This document shows, piece by piece, positions 23,150 through 35,398 of a DNA stretch of 64,000 nucleotides. The DNA lies in the NCBI GenBank assembly GCA_028023455.1, contig JAQFVV010000280.1, forward strand, positions 1,176,001 through 1,240,000, in the 5' to 3' direction. Each line of letters opens with the position of its first letter. Position 1 is the stretch's first letter. The position numbers were made by a program, and so were the translations under genes. The notes beneath the pieces were generated by a model. It was not told the origin of the DNA and searched no databases. It worked only from the letters and a program-made list of their open reading frames with translations. This stretch comes from Epiperipatus broadwayi (taxonomy: Eukaryota > Onychophora > Udeonychophora > Euonychophora > Peripatidae).

Positions 23150-23420
23150 ATAAGCTAGAATTAGGTACCTCAGGATTCTATAGAATACTGACGAATCTTC
23201 TGTGACAGGCGGCATTCTTTGACATGTCTCTTGGCCTCGGTGGTTCTTTGACGGCATGGGCACACGTGAGTGGTAGGAGCTACATCTCTACATGGTGAAG
23301 AGTGGAGCTGAAGACTGAGGGGAAGGCGGCTTAAGCCCCTCCTAAATTAAATAGACATGGAGTCAACTAACGACTATTGACCAAACTCTCTGACACAATA
23401 AATGTTTGGCCCTATTTATA
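23150..23420. repeat. GC-richer segment of unknown origin
   Basis: Lies 150 bases after the TA-flanked element. It has GGCGGCTTAAGCCCC, CACACGTGAGTG and an AATAAA word followed by TTTGGCCC. The composition resembles an LTR or an untranslated region, but there is no partner copy or defined boundary. No gene frame is supported. Confidence 0.25.
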
Positions 23421-24638
23421 CAAACTTTGAGGTATTCAAAGAATGTTTTTAATTAAACTTATCTTTAATTTACAGAAATATTCTCTCTATTGTTAGTGGA
23501 GATGCAATTGTTAGATAACTGTCCAAAATAAATTCAAATCAATTCCCAGATTGGAAATAGATTTGATAAAAATATTAACAGCTACCTAAAATCAATTAGC
23601 TTTATTTTAAATTTTACTTGCATTAACTTTAATTAAAAAATTCCTTTTAAAATCATGAATCCCACCCTTTTAATTACTCTTGGACAGTTAATGACTGCAT
23701 CTTCCATCTTGAGTATTTGTGTAATTATATGAAGACAAATAATTGTAAAGTATTAAAAATATAATTAAGAAAAATAAATACAAAATTATATACAAGATTT
23801 GTTTGTGCTTTTATCTATATAAAAGCTCCGTTAATATATGTATATATCTGAGTCACATCCATAAAAGTTAATATTTAAAATTAAAGAAATTTTTTATTTG
23901 AGATTTATATTTATAAATGTTTATAGATGCTTCTCAGAAATATATGTATAGTTTATATACATGTGACGACAAAAACAGGGTGAAACTTGGGTTAAGTGGT
24001 AGAACAGTGAAGCTCGATCTTGGGCTAAGATCAACTGCTACAATATATTGAAAACATGCATTTAGTTAATGAATAAATTGTAATTTAAAAAAAAAAAAAC
24101 CCACTGTGGAATTAGAAATAATGGTTTTGATGTTTAATCTTAGTTTCACCTTAAATTGAGAAAGTATTTAAGTATGATTTCAAACATTGGAGAGAATCAA
24201 CATTCCATCATTTAGTAAATACCTATTAAATTTACTCAGACCATTTTCACAAATAAATCTAGTGCCAAGAAAGTTTTAACCTATAGTTTAAAAGTAGTCA
24301 TGCAAAATAAGAAGATTCCAATAATCCTTGTAGATTCAAAGGTCTTGCATCACAGTATTATGGAAAAATTTTGCTATATTGCTGTAATTTTGAAATATGC
24401 AGCTAGATCCATCAGTTATACCTTTCAAAGTATTGTCTTTAGTTTTTGAACCTATCTTCTTTTTTTATAATAAGATCAATTGATTTGAAACACCTGTCTG
24501 CCAAATCTCCAAGGATAATTGAGAATGTGTAATAAAAGTTTAACTTTTGGAAGGAAGTAATCTCACAGCAAGAAGAAGAAATTTGTCAATGTAAGAACAT
24601 CTCATTGGAAATACATATTGAAAAGAATTTGAATAGAC

Positions 24639-25117
24639 CAGGGGTGGCCAACTTTTGTGTTCATAAGATCTACTTTTTACTTAAAATGTGTTGCGATCGA
24701 CTTGTTGTCATAGGCGATCATAGGCGTAGTCTTAAGTGGAGGAAGGTGTAAAATACATACTATTTTTATATATCTACCTAGTAAAAAATAACAATTATTT
24801 AATGGGCCAAAAAACTCATGTCCAGGGAAATTAAAGCAACATGAGTAATTATTAACAATCTTTATTAATTCAAATTAGCTACATTAAGTCAAGATTAAAA
24901 ATATTATTTTCAATAATGATACGACTTAGTGGACTTCACCTATCTAGAATTGAAAAAAAATTTAGAACAAAAACAAAAATAACAAAAAAACTTGAAAATC
25001 TTGTCTTAATTTGTTTCACTCATTACCCGATAGCTCTTGCCAGATTGGCCTCACGATTGACCAAAATTGGCTTTGCGATCGACTGGTGGATTATGATCGA
25101 CTTGTTGGACACCCCTG
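24639..25117 (+). mobile_element. hAT MITE, family A, copy 1 (479 bp)
   Basis: Ends CAGGGGTGGCCAACTTTT and GTTGGACACCCCTG, a typical hAT inverted repeat. It is flanked by an exact 8-base duplication, GAATAGAC, at 24631-24638 and 25118-25125, the length diagnostic for hAT. Internal words GCGATCGACTTGTTG and GCGATCGACTGGT near the ends are sub-terminal repeats. No transposase is encoded. A second copy in opposite orientation is at 60100-60547. Confidence 0.92.
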
Positions 25118-26559
25118 GAATAGACCATGGTGTGCACACAAGGAGTTCAAAACAAAATTTTATAAAAATCTTATAAATTTATGAAGTTAAATTAGTTCTT
25201 AAACTCTAAAGTGAGAACATTGATATTATTCATTCAATCAAATATTTTTTAAATTTATTACTAACTTGAATTATATTTGAAAATTGTTTCTTTATTGTAT
25301 TGTAATTATTTCATTGCTCAAATTTAATATTTCACCAATATTCGAAATATCATATATTCTTTTCTTAAATTTGATGAATATCAGTGAAGATCATCTAGCA
25401 AACATAAAACTCATCATTGTTTATCTAACTCAAGCCATTTAACTACTACAGCAGAGTAGTGTATGGAATTGCATGGGAAAAAAATCATTCATATACATTT
25501 TATATTTTGATTATTATACCCTGCTGCTTATAGTAGATTTATTTATTTATTAATCTCTATTTATACTGTAATTCACACTTTATTTCATTACAATTTGTAA
25601 TAGCAATGTTTTAGAATTGATAATGAAAAGTCATTAATATATATGTATATATTGTTAAAAGCTTGACTAAGATCATTTATGGTTAAGAAATGAAGAATGT
25701 ATTTTTTTATGACCTTCACTCTTAATTATGTCAACATTTTGCTAAATTAAATCAATATTTTTCCATAGAATAGTAATTGTTAATCATTGGCAGTTTTTAT
25801 TTTTATTAATTTAGGAATGGTTAACTAGAAAGGACTGATTAATCAAGTTATTTGTATTTTTTTTTTTTTTTTTTGCAAAATAATTAGTATTGACTTTCAG
25901 ATCAATTCATTGACTTCCTTTAATTTTTGTTTATATTTTTGTTACTTGAATCATACCTCTAGTTTTATTTTATTCATTATTATTTTCAGTCTGATTGTTG
26001 ATAATTTATAATTTTTTACTCATAGTTTTATAAATAAGATATATCTTAAAAATTATGTACAGATTGCTATTAACTAATCATGAATAATTAAATAACAAAA
26101 TTGGAACTAATGTTATTAATCACTCCATTAATAATCTTCTTAGTTATTGAGTTTAGTTGTGATCTGTGTTTCTGCTTCAATACGAATTTGGAATAGTTAT
26201 TGACAACAGATAATTTGATTTCATTATGATAATTCACTTCAATCATGCATTTTTTCAGTTATCTGTTAATAGACGATCATTAAAGACATTGACTATATTA
26301 GCACCTAAATAAATTATTGAAATATAATCAATTACCATTTGAAATTTTAGTTTCTTCTGAAATATTCCACATGTACCAGATCAGCTGGTTGCTATTATTC
26401 TAAAGGGACTTTCATATTTTGTTGATTTACTAACTGGCAGTAACTCATAGCTGACTTTTGACTTATACCATAAATTTTCTAGATAAATGCAAGACAGTTA
26501 ATGCCAAAATCTTTCCTGACAAATGTATTTTTGATTTCAAAGAATTAGACTTGCTCAGC

Positions 26560-26668
26560 TGTAAGATTGATACTTTAAATAAGATAGAAACAATCCATAA
26601 TAAATTGTTTCTGTAAAATTGATATCTTAAACAAGATGGAAACAATCTATAATAAATTGTTTCTGTAT
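26560..26668 (+). repeat. Two-copy tandem repeat, unit about 52 bases
   Basis: GATTGATACTTTAAATAAGAT / AGAAACAATCCATAATAAATTGTTTCTGTA is followed by a near copy with TTGATATC.. and GGAAACAATCTATAATAAATTGTTTCTGTA. Each unit also contains an internal GAAACAAT...ATTGTTTC hairpin. The local duplication makes the minus-strand frame here look repetitive. Confidence 0.75.
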
Positions 26669-26819
26669 GATGTAAAAAAAGTGGTGGATTTATATTTAAA
26701 TTTTTTATTAGGCATAATTTATTATTAGGGTTGCTTTCTTCACTACACAACAGAATCACATGAAATATTATATGCTTGATAATTTACCACACTATTAAAA
26801 GCTTATATATGGATCTAAA

Positions 26820-27178
26820 ACTTGAATACATTACAGAAACTCACTACAGAGACTTCAGAAGCATTCAGTGAAGTAAGGAGAGATTAATGTTAGAACTAAT
26901 AAGAAATCAAAGATGAAATACATTAATGAGAGAACAAACAGTTATCATTTACATCATTGAAAGATTTCAGAGACTAAAATGGAACTGGGCTGAAAATACT
27001 GCTAGAAGAAATGATAATAGATGGTCATTTGAAATTTCAAATTGAATTCCAAGAGATTGTAATAGATCTAGGTAGAAACTACATGTGAGAGAATGAAATA
27101 AGTAAATTTGCTTAGAGAGGAAAGGCTGGGGATTCTGAAAAACTGAATTAAACTTGGAGAAATCTTCATCTTGCATAA
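26820..27178 (+). pseudogene. RTE-type LINE C-terminal fragment
   Basis: Across two frames the + strand gives RFQRLKWNWAENTARR.DNRWSFEIS, then IPRDCNRSR and, near the end, KLGEIF-like sequence before a stop. This is the conserved C-terminal region after the RT domain of RTE-clade ORF2 proteins (the L.W.GH.ARR.DNRW and W.PR...R..GRP motifs). Stops interrupt it several times. It is truncated at its 5' side: no RT domain is seen upstream. Confidence 0.7.
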
Positions 27179-27189
27179 TAGTTGAAAAT

Positions 27190-28030
27190 ACTGTTGAAAA
27201 GGATTACTGCACAACACCAATGCCTATCTGTGATGCTTTATCATTTAGGGTTGGTAGCATTCCTGTTCATTTATATAACTTGTATTTTTTTCCAGAATGT
27301 TTATAAAACACAGAGAAACTATGCTCATATTAATAGAGAGGCACTCACTCTAATGTTAGGAATTTTTTGATTATCTTTATGGCCAGTCATTTATCTTTCA
27401 AACCGACTGTATATTACTGGATATTTTTTCCATCAGATAAATAAAAACATGCTTTCATTGCATGCTAAAGTGGTTTTAACTTTGGGCAGTATATAATTTT
27501 AAAATACAACACATTATTTGGAAGACCATTCTCAGAATGTTGCTCTGAAATAATTGTCTAAATAATATTAAAATCTCGAAATGTGATTGCTATAGATATA
27601 TCACATGTATAGACTTGACAAATTACTCAGTGTTAATAATATTTCTTTCTTATGAATATATATCAAGTTCAAACATTGGAAATGAACCATGATATGTGCA
27701 CCTTGAATTTAGTATTACCTCTCTATTATTTCACTAAACAATAAATTGACATTGCTGAACTACTACTGATTTAGGATTTCAAAAAAGTTTATAATGAATC
27801 TGCATAGTGTAATGGTTCGTATTCCCTTAAGGAATGAGAGTGAACGCATCTAACTACAGTCGGACCTGGGTCTTCATGTAGGATGCTATGAATGATGTAA
27901 TAAAAATCTAATCCATGATTGTATCTATTTCAGATGTGAGAATTTAACGTTTAAACATTCAGTACAGATGCAACTCAGATAGTTCACCCCTCTTCACCTC
28001 TCTTTATTATTCCATTATGCTCAGTATTTG
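27190..28030. other. AT-rich non-coding sequence with one tRNA-like stretch
   Basis: No gene is seen. At about 27800-27880 the words GCATAGTGTAATGGTT and GGACCTGGGTCTTC echo tRNA-like promoter boxes, so a decayed SINE may be present, but the boxes are imperfect and no tail was identified. Confidence 0.3.
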
Positions 28031-28039
28031 AACTCAGAA

Positions 28040-28865
28040 TTAATTTTACACTTAACTCTCTTCAGGAGTGAATTGATATCCTGTAGCAATAATAATACTT
28101 TTATATAAGTTCGATAGATGTTTTTGTGACAAGACTTCCTCATGGCAGAATCAAAACTACAGTTTACTGAAAACCTACACATACAGGAAAATACCTCACA
28201 TATACATCCAATCATACCAGAAACACAAAACATGGAGTTATACTATCACTATGGAACAGAGCAAAAGAAGTTTGTTCATAAACGAGCGATTTGAGAAAAG
28301 AAAAGATCTATATAGAACAAACTCTTATGAAAAATGGTTATCCATCAGCTGTTGTTAAGAAAATGTTAAATAGACAACAAAAAGAACCATCAAGGGAAAA
28401 GCCAATTATTGGTACTGTAGTGTGCTCATACATTCCAAAAAATAGCAGACAAATTAAGGAAAATCTGCAATCAGTATAACATCAGAACAGCTTTCCAGAG
28501 CCATATCACTCTATGAGGAATTCTAACAGCCTAAACTTGAAATGCTGAAAAGAAAAAACTGCATCTATGAAATACCATGTGAATGTGGAAGAACATATAT
28601 TTGTGAGACCAATTATCCCATTGAAAAGCGCTCTCAAGAACACAAACTGATGATTAGAAGAGAGAAAACAGATGTATCTAAGATAGCAAAAATATTGGAT
28701 AGAGAAGAAAAGGTACAAAGAAGAAAATTTAAAGAAGCTGATCACATGACAATGGCAAAACATCTCATAAGCCAACCTAGTATGACTATATATAGTGTAT
28801 GGAAACCACTAATCAATTTTGCTCTTAGGAAAAAATGGAGAAATCAGGAAGAACCTTATAGATAA
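28040..28865 (+). pseudogene. Penelope-like retroelement remnant with GIY-YIG endonuclease
   Basis: The upstream part (about 28110-28250) reads DVFVTRLPHGRIKTTVY, a TGA, then KPTHTGKYLTYTSNH, the RT end and linker of Penelope-like elements (VYRKPTHT.RYL in the family). A second block (28291-28479) has the NGYP..V.K linker. After a frame shift, 28542-28865 has CIYEIPCECGRTYICETN...EKRSQEHK, the GIY-YIG nuclease with its CEC zinc-binding start. The usual YIG is YIC here, though the later Arg and Glu-His are kept. The end has ISQPS and the IYSVWKPL motif. The RT catalytic core is not present. At least two stops and one frame shift make it dead. Confidence 0.85.
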
Positions 28866-28890
28866 GTATATGAAATTACTACAGACTGTT

Positions 28891-29062
28891 GCCTTTGGCA
28901 GCATGGTTAAGTTGGTTAGTGTTACCTTAAAATTTCAATACTCAAGAATCTAAGAGTCCAGGTTAGAATCCCATGCTAATACTGTCACTGGTCAGGCCAG
29001 CAACACCTGAAGAAGAGGGAAGAATAACATCTCTCGAAATGTTGTGCAAATACTAACCTGTT
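28891..29062 (+). repeat. tRNA-like SINE or Penelope 3' region
   Basis: Just after the Penelope-like frame, TGGCAGCATGGTTAAG resembles an A box and GGTTAGAATCC (28961-28971) closely resembles the pol III B box, at a spacing slightly longer than a tRNA's. After it, ACACCTGAAGAAGAGG...CTCTCGAAATGTTGTGC resembles the terminal sequence often found in Penelope-like elements. Either a SINE with a Penelope-derived tail or a SINE inserted in the Penelope 3' end would explain this arrangement. Confidence 0.5.
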
Positions 29063-30300
29063 TGATGTACTATTATTAACATTTGAATGTATTTGGAATA
29101 GTTAAATTTTTCTAAAGGCATTCAATACACATATTAAATGATGGAAATAGTCCAATATAAAAATACAACTATAACACCATCATCACAAACCTTCAGGAAA
29201 ACAATACATATATATACATAGAAAAAGAAAAAAATATATACTTATTTGTTTTAATTTTAGGTATTTAAATAAATTAAAAATTATGAAAGATTTTGTAGAT
29301 CTTAAAAACATAATAGTATGAATGCAAGTGTTAAACTATAAGTGAGCTGAATTAATTTGTTTAAATTTTTTACTCACTTCCTCCACTTTTCCATTGATAT
29401 TAATAATAAAGAAAATCTACTGTCATTTAGTATGTAAAATGCAAGTCTTTTATTCTTTCTAATAATAAGTTTTGGTGTAAATTTAATAATGCCTATAGTT
29501 TTTGTATATTATTTAAAGAATTCATGAAAAGGTGTGTTTTTGTATTATTATCATTAATGAAGTTTAATTATACATTTTTAGACTTCATTTGTTTGTTCAT
29601 AATAACAATGAATATATATAATTTTCATTACATGTATTTACAACAAAAGCTGTATGTGCACATGCTTATATACGCATGTGCCTATACGTATTTTTGTTTA
29701 TATAGATCAGTCTATCAAATTTGCAGGAATGAATACTATATATTGTTAAGCATACAATATTGTAATGAATATATCTCACAAAAAATAAAATATTGAGAAA
29801 TTATAATTAGAACATCTCTCAATAGCTTAGAACACTGATGTAGCCACAAATATATTTGGAGTAATTATTTTTTTGTTTCTTTAATTGTATCTAGTTGGCG
29901 TATATAAATGTGTTCATGTCTTCTTGTATTATTGTTGTAAAGAAATAAGCATCTTGTGCACCACAGAACATAAAGTATGAATGTAATAGTACTTTTTTAT
30001 GCAAAACTAACTTTTAGAAAGTAGTTGATTATTGATTGAATTGTACTATTATTTTTCCAGAGTATTTTTGTGATTTATTACTGGGCATTTTGTAGGCTAC
30101 TTCACTTTTTGTTTTTGATCTTTTTCTTCCTTGAGAAAGATTTCTCTATATCTCAAATGTATAATTAGGCAAAGACCACATGTTTATTTTGAGCCTAAAG
30201 TCATGATATTTTAGCTCAAAAGTCCAATACTTAAATCTTCTTATCAGTTGCCTATTATTAATGCCAAGCATTGGGAGAATCAGCTTCTTTTATGCTTAGA
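29063..30300. other. AT-rich non-coding sequence, no gene seen
   Basis: A 90-codon open frame at 29524-29796 is composed of Tyr, Phe, Ile and Leu codons expected from random A/T-rich DNA, and it has no motif. I treat it as noise. Confidence 0.4.
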
Positions 30301-30309
30301 TACAAAGGA

Positions 30310-30800
30310 GCATGAATTTTTCAATATTGTCATCCGAGGATCCATTGAAACAGGAGTCTTTGCAACTATCAGACTATCAGTTTTCCTTATCTATGTACTC
30401 TGGATGCTCCAATGAGCTATTATTTTTGACCAGAGAGTATACTCAGCAAATCTCTCAAAACCAGAGATACCAAACTAGTCCCACCTTCGCTCCTTATAGA
30501 CACCTGGGCAATCCTCCAACTTCCATCCACTCAGCCTCTGTCACAGAACTCATCCATATAAATGTTTGCAACCCATGCGGTCGCTCACTCAACGAGGATG
30601 TGCATCTCGGACTTACAACCAAAGACTGTTCTTGGCCTGAACTACACATCCCTTTTCATTTTTTATGTATCCTTCCCCTTTCACCATGTTGCTCTTGAAT
30701 TTCATTTTACCATGCAATCACTTCTTTGTAAACCTTTTTTTAAACTGTATTTGTATCTGTTTTTTGATGAATAAACTTTCATCACTGAGAGAAAAAAAAA
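30310..30800 (+). pseudogene. LINE 3' fragment, second copy of the 7905-8130 tail
   Basis: The final 240 bases match the reverse complement of about 7905-8130: words for the same TCCTTCCCCTTTCACCATGTT, GAATTTCATTT, AACTGTATTTGTA.CTG and ATAAACTTTCATCACTGAGAG occur in order, followed by an A run at about 30791. A frame of 128 codons (30312-30698) covers the region but the protein is unlike any domain I know, and may be the low-complexity end of the LINE. The 5' portion is truncated or different from the 8 kb copy. Confidence 0.6.
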
Positions 30801-30809
30801 TTGTTATCT

Positions 30810-31780
30810 TAATATTTGTCATTAGGTTAATCATTACTAGAATTGTTTGAAGATATTTTGTGTTTGGAGGAGGCTTGTCTTTTGGTGTTACCTTAAATAT
30901 CATCTCAAGATGTGGAAATAATCTTATCATGGCTGACATAAGGTTAATAGATTTTTGGATCCTAAGCAACTGTTTTTTCTCCCATGAGCTTTCTGGACAT
31001 TGAATAAAAATTTGAGATGAATGATTTTGTAAAGATTATAACAGGTAAGTAGTATGTTATCTTTGTGATGATAATCATGTTGATGAGAGCTACCTTAGAA
31101 TAGAGTGAGAGGTATGCCATTGAAAGTGATAGTATTTGGTATTGATGGTAGCAACAATTTATCTTGTATTTGCTTTCAAATAGCCATATTGCTGAGATAG
31201 AAAGGAAAACCTAAATATGTAGTTCGTAAGCCAAGAAATGTGATTGTATATATTGTATATATTTTACCTGTGTATATGTACCATTTACATGATTTGCCAA
31301 AATCTTTTAAACCTTCAAACTTTGATTTTTTAAAAAAATGTTATTGGATATGTAATTAGTTGTCAAATGATCTATTTGTTTTCATCATAGCATTTTCTTG
31401 TTAAGACTTTTTATTGAGTAATCAGATCTGATTTATGAGTCAAAAGTTCAATTACATTATAAATTTAGATAATCTTTTTTCTATCTAACTTTTTTTTTAA
31501 AAAAAAGTAGCAAAACAAAATTGCTCTTTGTCTAAGTGACCATTTAGAGTTATTTTTCTTTTTTCCAATGCTTTTTTACCTCAATGTTTTTCTTTTGTTT
31601 GTTTTTTTGGAAAATAAACTTTATTAATTCACCCTTTTTTCCCCATAAAAGAGATGTATGAGCTAAGTTGTTTATTTATTTAGTAGCCTATTTGTATTAT
31701 CTAAACTAAAGTTATTTTATGAAGTGATAACATATTTTATATGAGATAATTTTAGTAAAATAAATTTAACCTTTTATAAA
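30810..31780. other. AT-rich non-coding sequence, no gene seen
   Basis: Nothing recognised. Poly-A and poly-T runs and short A/T-rich frames only. Confidence 0.4.
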
Positions 31781-31789
31781 TTAGGACAG

Positions 31790-32600
31790 CGATATGATGC
31801 ACTGGCTTCTCCTTTTTCAGAGTCAGGAATTTCTCAGCCACTATGGCCAGAAAAACCTATTAGCCACCTTCCTTTTCCATTCCCCACTCTAAGTTTTTTC
31901 ATATTTTTCTCTTCCGGCTCCATCCCATTTCCACAATATAATCTTTATCAAATCTATGGCCTTTAAATCTAAATCCCCCTTATCTTTTCCCAAACCCAGC
32001 ATAAAAACCAAGAACTTTCTGTATAATCACATTGTTTATATTTATTCTTCCATAACTTCATTATTTGTACCTTTTCAGCTTGCAAGCATTTACATTCAAT
32101 TAACAAATGCCTAATATTTTCCATGCTTTCCCTATACAACCTGCAAATTACATTACCCATATTTTTCCACTTATGTGTATATTCCCTTGTTGCTAAAGAT
32201 CCCGACTAGCCTTAAACACTAAACTACTTTCTTTGCTATTATCATAAATTAACTCACACCCAATTTTCTATTATTTCTATATATATTTAAACTCTTTTTA
32301 CTCTCCATACTTGTTCTCCATTTTTCCAACTCTCTTTTTTTTTATTAATACATCTTTTATCCCATTCCTTGCCACTATAACACCCAACAATTCTCCTAAC
32401 ACAATCCCACCTTTTGTATAAGTATAATGACATAAATTCTTTATTCAAATCTTCTGCATACCATACTATCTTTCTCACTCAACTTGTTGCCTGTCCTTTA
32501 CTCATTACTCAATTAAATACTATTTTGGCTATTCTCTTATGCACAACCTTTTTACACGTGCGACCCCAAATTCAGACTGAAATTTTTAGCAACCCATTAT
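31790..32600 (-). pseudogene. LINE C-terminal region with zinc-knuckle and 3' UTR
   Basis: Minus-strand frames at 32287-32478 and 31969-32160, separated by stops, make a mostly continuous polypeptide. The second block contains C.LY.ESMENIRHLLIECKCLQ, the C..C.....HLL..C zinc-knuckle that closes many LINE ORF2 proteins (zf-RVT type); the second Cys is Tyr here. The first block is rich in Trp, Arg and Lys, as in the region just after the RT domain. The 3' untranslated sequence (31790-31875) is shared with 9880-9975. RT motifs are not visible upstream, so this copy is truncated. Confidence 0.6.
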
Positions 32601-32659
32601 ATAAGGATAGTAATAATAAAAGTCATTTTACCACATACAAATATATATCTTACTAAAAC

Positions 32660-34990
32660 AACCAATGGTTTGCAGGCTTTTCAAGTGTAATAGTGAAACT
32701 ATTGGTTGTGTTTTAGAATTTATTTTCTTTGGCAGACTGGTTGAGTTGCGAATTTGGGGTAATTTTGACTAATTTATTGATTAGTTTAGCTTTAGGCTTT
32801 TAATGTTTAAATATGTATCTTTATATTATATTTCAATATATACGATTTGATATAAGATCTTTGAAAAATTTGCATATTAACAAAAAATGTATAATAATAC
32901 TTAGTTCTTAATAGATCTGTTGATTTGTAGCAATTACAACTTTTGTAGAAGGTGATTATTCATAAATGTGGTATCTTGTATCAAGTTAGGAGGATACTGG
33001 CACAAACAACGAAATTCTGAGAGTGAACAAGAGAAATGAGAGCAATATAAGTGAAGTGCTGTTATGGTGTGCTGTTTATACAAAGTGAATTGGAATATAA
33101 AAAAGGAAGTGTTTAAATAAAGTGGTCAGACACACAAAAATGTGTTGAGCAGATTTCATGAAATTTTAATAGTGTTTAGGTTTTGTTTTTTCTATTAAAA
33201 ATGTGAGTACTTAGGTATTAGTCCAGTGATGAGATTTCACAGAAGTATTAGTCCGGTGATAACTTTCTAACCTTGCAATCATGTAAAATAACATCTGTAT
33301 GGGATCTTTCTGACAAACTTAATCCCTCAATTTTGATAAATGATAAATAATTTTATTTATTACAAAATGAATAACCTATAACTTTATTTAGTGCAAATAA
33401 ACAAACCTGTATTTATGTTTTGACTCAAATCAAGTTATTTGCAGAAATGACAAGAATAATCTTATTTCTAAAAAGTTGTGACCTATAATTCTATATACAT
33501 AATGCAAAATGTAAATGAAAATGTAGCTATAATTTATATGAACATATTCATATCCAGCAGTTGCATTTTTTTGGGGATAACATACTACATACACAAACTT
33601 TTCGCAGATAGTTATTTCAATGTATGATCATCTTTTGAAAGGTGGTGGATGACTGCATCATCCTCGATAGTTGACACATTCCAAATTTTAATCATTTCAT
33701 TGGATTAAAAATAGTCATTAAAAATTTTACTCGGCAGAAGTTAAAGCTAGACAGTGAATCATGTGTACATTTCATCAGATGATCAGTTAGTTATCCCAGC
33801 ATTTTTTCATTACATCACAGCATACTTTAAATTGTAAAATTAGCAGCAAAACCATTGTCTAATATTCACTTTAAAAATTAATTGATTTCCTTTTTAGAAG
33901 ATTGTAAATGTGCTTAATTTGGTTTTTATGTACGCATTTCATCACCATCAGACTAATCCATAAGTACCAAAATTTATTATCCAACATGAGAACTTCTCGG
34001 AACTTTCATGACTCCCAACATTTTTTTTTTTTGCAAATCTTTGAAGAGTAGTGACCCACAGGTTGGACACCACTGAATTAGAAGATAGAGTAGTGAAAGT
34101 TATGAGATGTGATAAACATTAAGTTCCTTCTGTATTTGTTATAAACTTAAGATCAATATTTACTTTTTTATAATTCAGCAATTGTTATTTAAATTATTGT
34201 CTTTTGCTACTTTATGTCTGACATATCTAAGGTTCATAACTAGATAAAATCTTTTTTGTCTCTTGGTTAAATCTTTTACTTTCTATTTGAAATCTATGTC
34301 ATATCTTTTCCAAAATTATCCATAAGAAGATTGGGGGGGGTATATTATTTTTGTTTCATCTTTTTTTTTTTTAATGTTTTGAATCTATATTGTGCCCTGC
34401 AATACAAAATGATCTTAGTAACAATTGATTTAAATTTTTCAACAACAAAATATTTCAAACTGCTTGGAAAAGGAATCCTAATCTAATTTCATGTACTATG
34501 TTAAAAATATAAATAAGCACAAATAAATAGAAAAAGTACTAATGCCTTTGAATTATAATTGGTGAAAAAAATTTGAAAATATTATGATCGGCAAAGAAAA
34601 TGTTTATGGGAATATTTGATCAGTTAGGCATGATATTTCACTAAATCCATAAATGTTCAGATTGAAGTTGTTTTATTTTGGTCATATTATGAATTGATGT
34701 AATTCATTAGAAAAGTATGCAATCCTTGGAAGTATGATAGTGAAAGTAGAAAATAATCAACAATAATGTTGATGGATTTCACTATCACAATAATGAAAGA
34801 ACACATAAGCAACTTTAAAAGCCAATCATATGATAGGTCATTTTGAAAAATATAATATATAAATCTTCCAGGAGTTGATATAGATTCAATGACCTTCTCT
34901 CTTTAAAATAATAACATAAAAGTAGTATCTTAAATCATTTTGAAATTATTGTCCCAGTGATCATTTAGAATTTGTATTGTAATGTTTTAG
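32660..34990. other. Mostly AT-rich sequence with weak repeat traces
   Basis: Holds copy 3 of the dispersed repeat (33215-33330). A possible hAT right end lies at about 34040-34074 (GACCCACAGGTTGGACACCACTG), for which I found no confident left end; the CAACCTTTTTACACGTGCG word at 32547 is a weak candidate. No gene is supported. Confidence 0.35.
33215..33330 (+). repeat. Dispersed repeat, copy 3
   Basis: Contains AGTATTAGTCCGGTGAT, AACTTTCTAACCTTG, ATCATGTAAAATAACAT and TTCTGACAAACTTAA in the order seen in the copies at 4895 and 6036. A 25-base part (GTATTAGTCC.GTGAT) is itself duplicated at 33217 and 33246. Confidence 0.4.
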
Positions 34991-35001
34991 AGAACTTAGA
35001 T

Positions 35002-35398
35002 CAGGGGTCCCCAACCCTACGACCGTGGGCACCATGGTGCCCGCAGACCATTTTATGTGTGACCGCCGCTATCTGAACATGATAAAAAATTATTTATCTG
35101 ATACAAATAAATTTACTTTTTAAAATTTCTTATAAATTATTGTATTATATTGTAATCAAATTGTAGGGCACTCTATACTTTTACAGCTTAAAAATATAAA
35201 CGTTAATTATATGTTAAAATTTTATTTTTGAAATAAATATTTTTTGTACATTATGTGTATTATTAACAATATCCAACTATAAATTTACATTGAAAAAATA
35301 AATGGTGCTCGCCACCTGGCTAAAAAAATAAATGGTGCCCGCCACCTGGCCAGTATTATAGAATGTGCTCTTAAGTGAAAAAAGGTTGGGGATCCCTG
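35002..35398. mobile_element. hAT MITE, family B (397 bp)
   Basis: Begins CAGGGGTCCCCAACCCTACG and ends GGTTGGGGATCCCTG, perfectly inverted over the first 15 bases apart from one position. It is flanked by an exact 8-base duplication, ACTTAGAT, at 34994-35001 and 35399-35406. It has no coding sequence. Near the right end the unit containing AATGGTGC(T/C)CGCCACCTGGC is present twice in tandem. The sequence between inverted ends is almost pure A/T. Confidence 0.93.

Noticed and set aside
24916-25176. 86-codon frame overlapping a hAT MITE
   Set aside because: It runs through the MITE inverted end into flanking DNA and is not transposase-like.
28891-28975. Possible functional tRNA gene
   Set aside because: A and B box-like words exist but no acceptor stem or cloverleaf can be formed, and the neighbours are retroelements.
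29524-29796. 90-codon frame rich in Tyr, Phe and Ile
   Set aside because: Composition is as expected for random A/T-rich sequence and there is no splice context or motif.
32540-34074. A single 1.5 kb hAT element bounded by CAACCTTTTT and GGTTGGACACCACTG words
   Set aside because: The left end is too diverged, the inverted repeat is poor and no 8-base duplication was seen; only the right end is noted.
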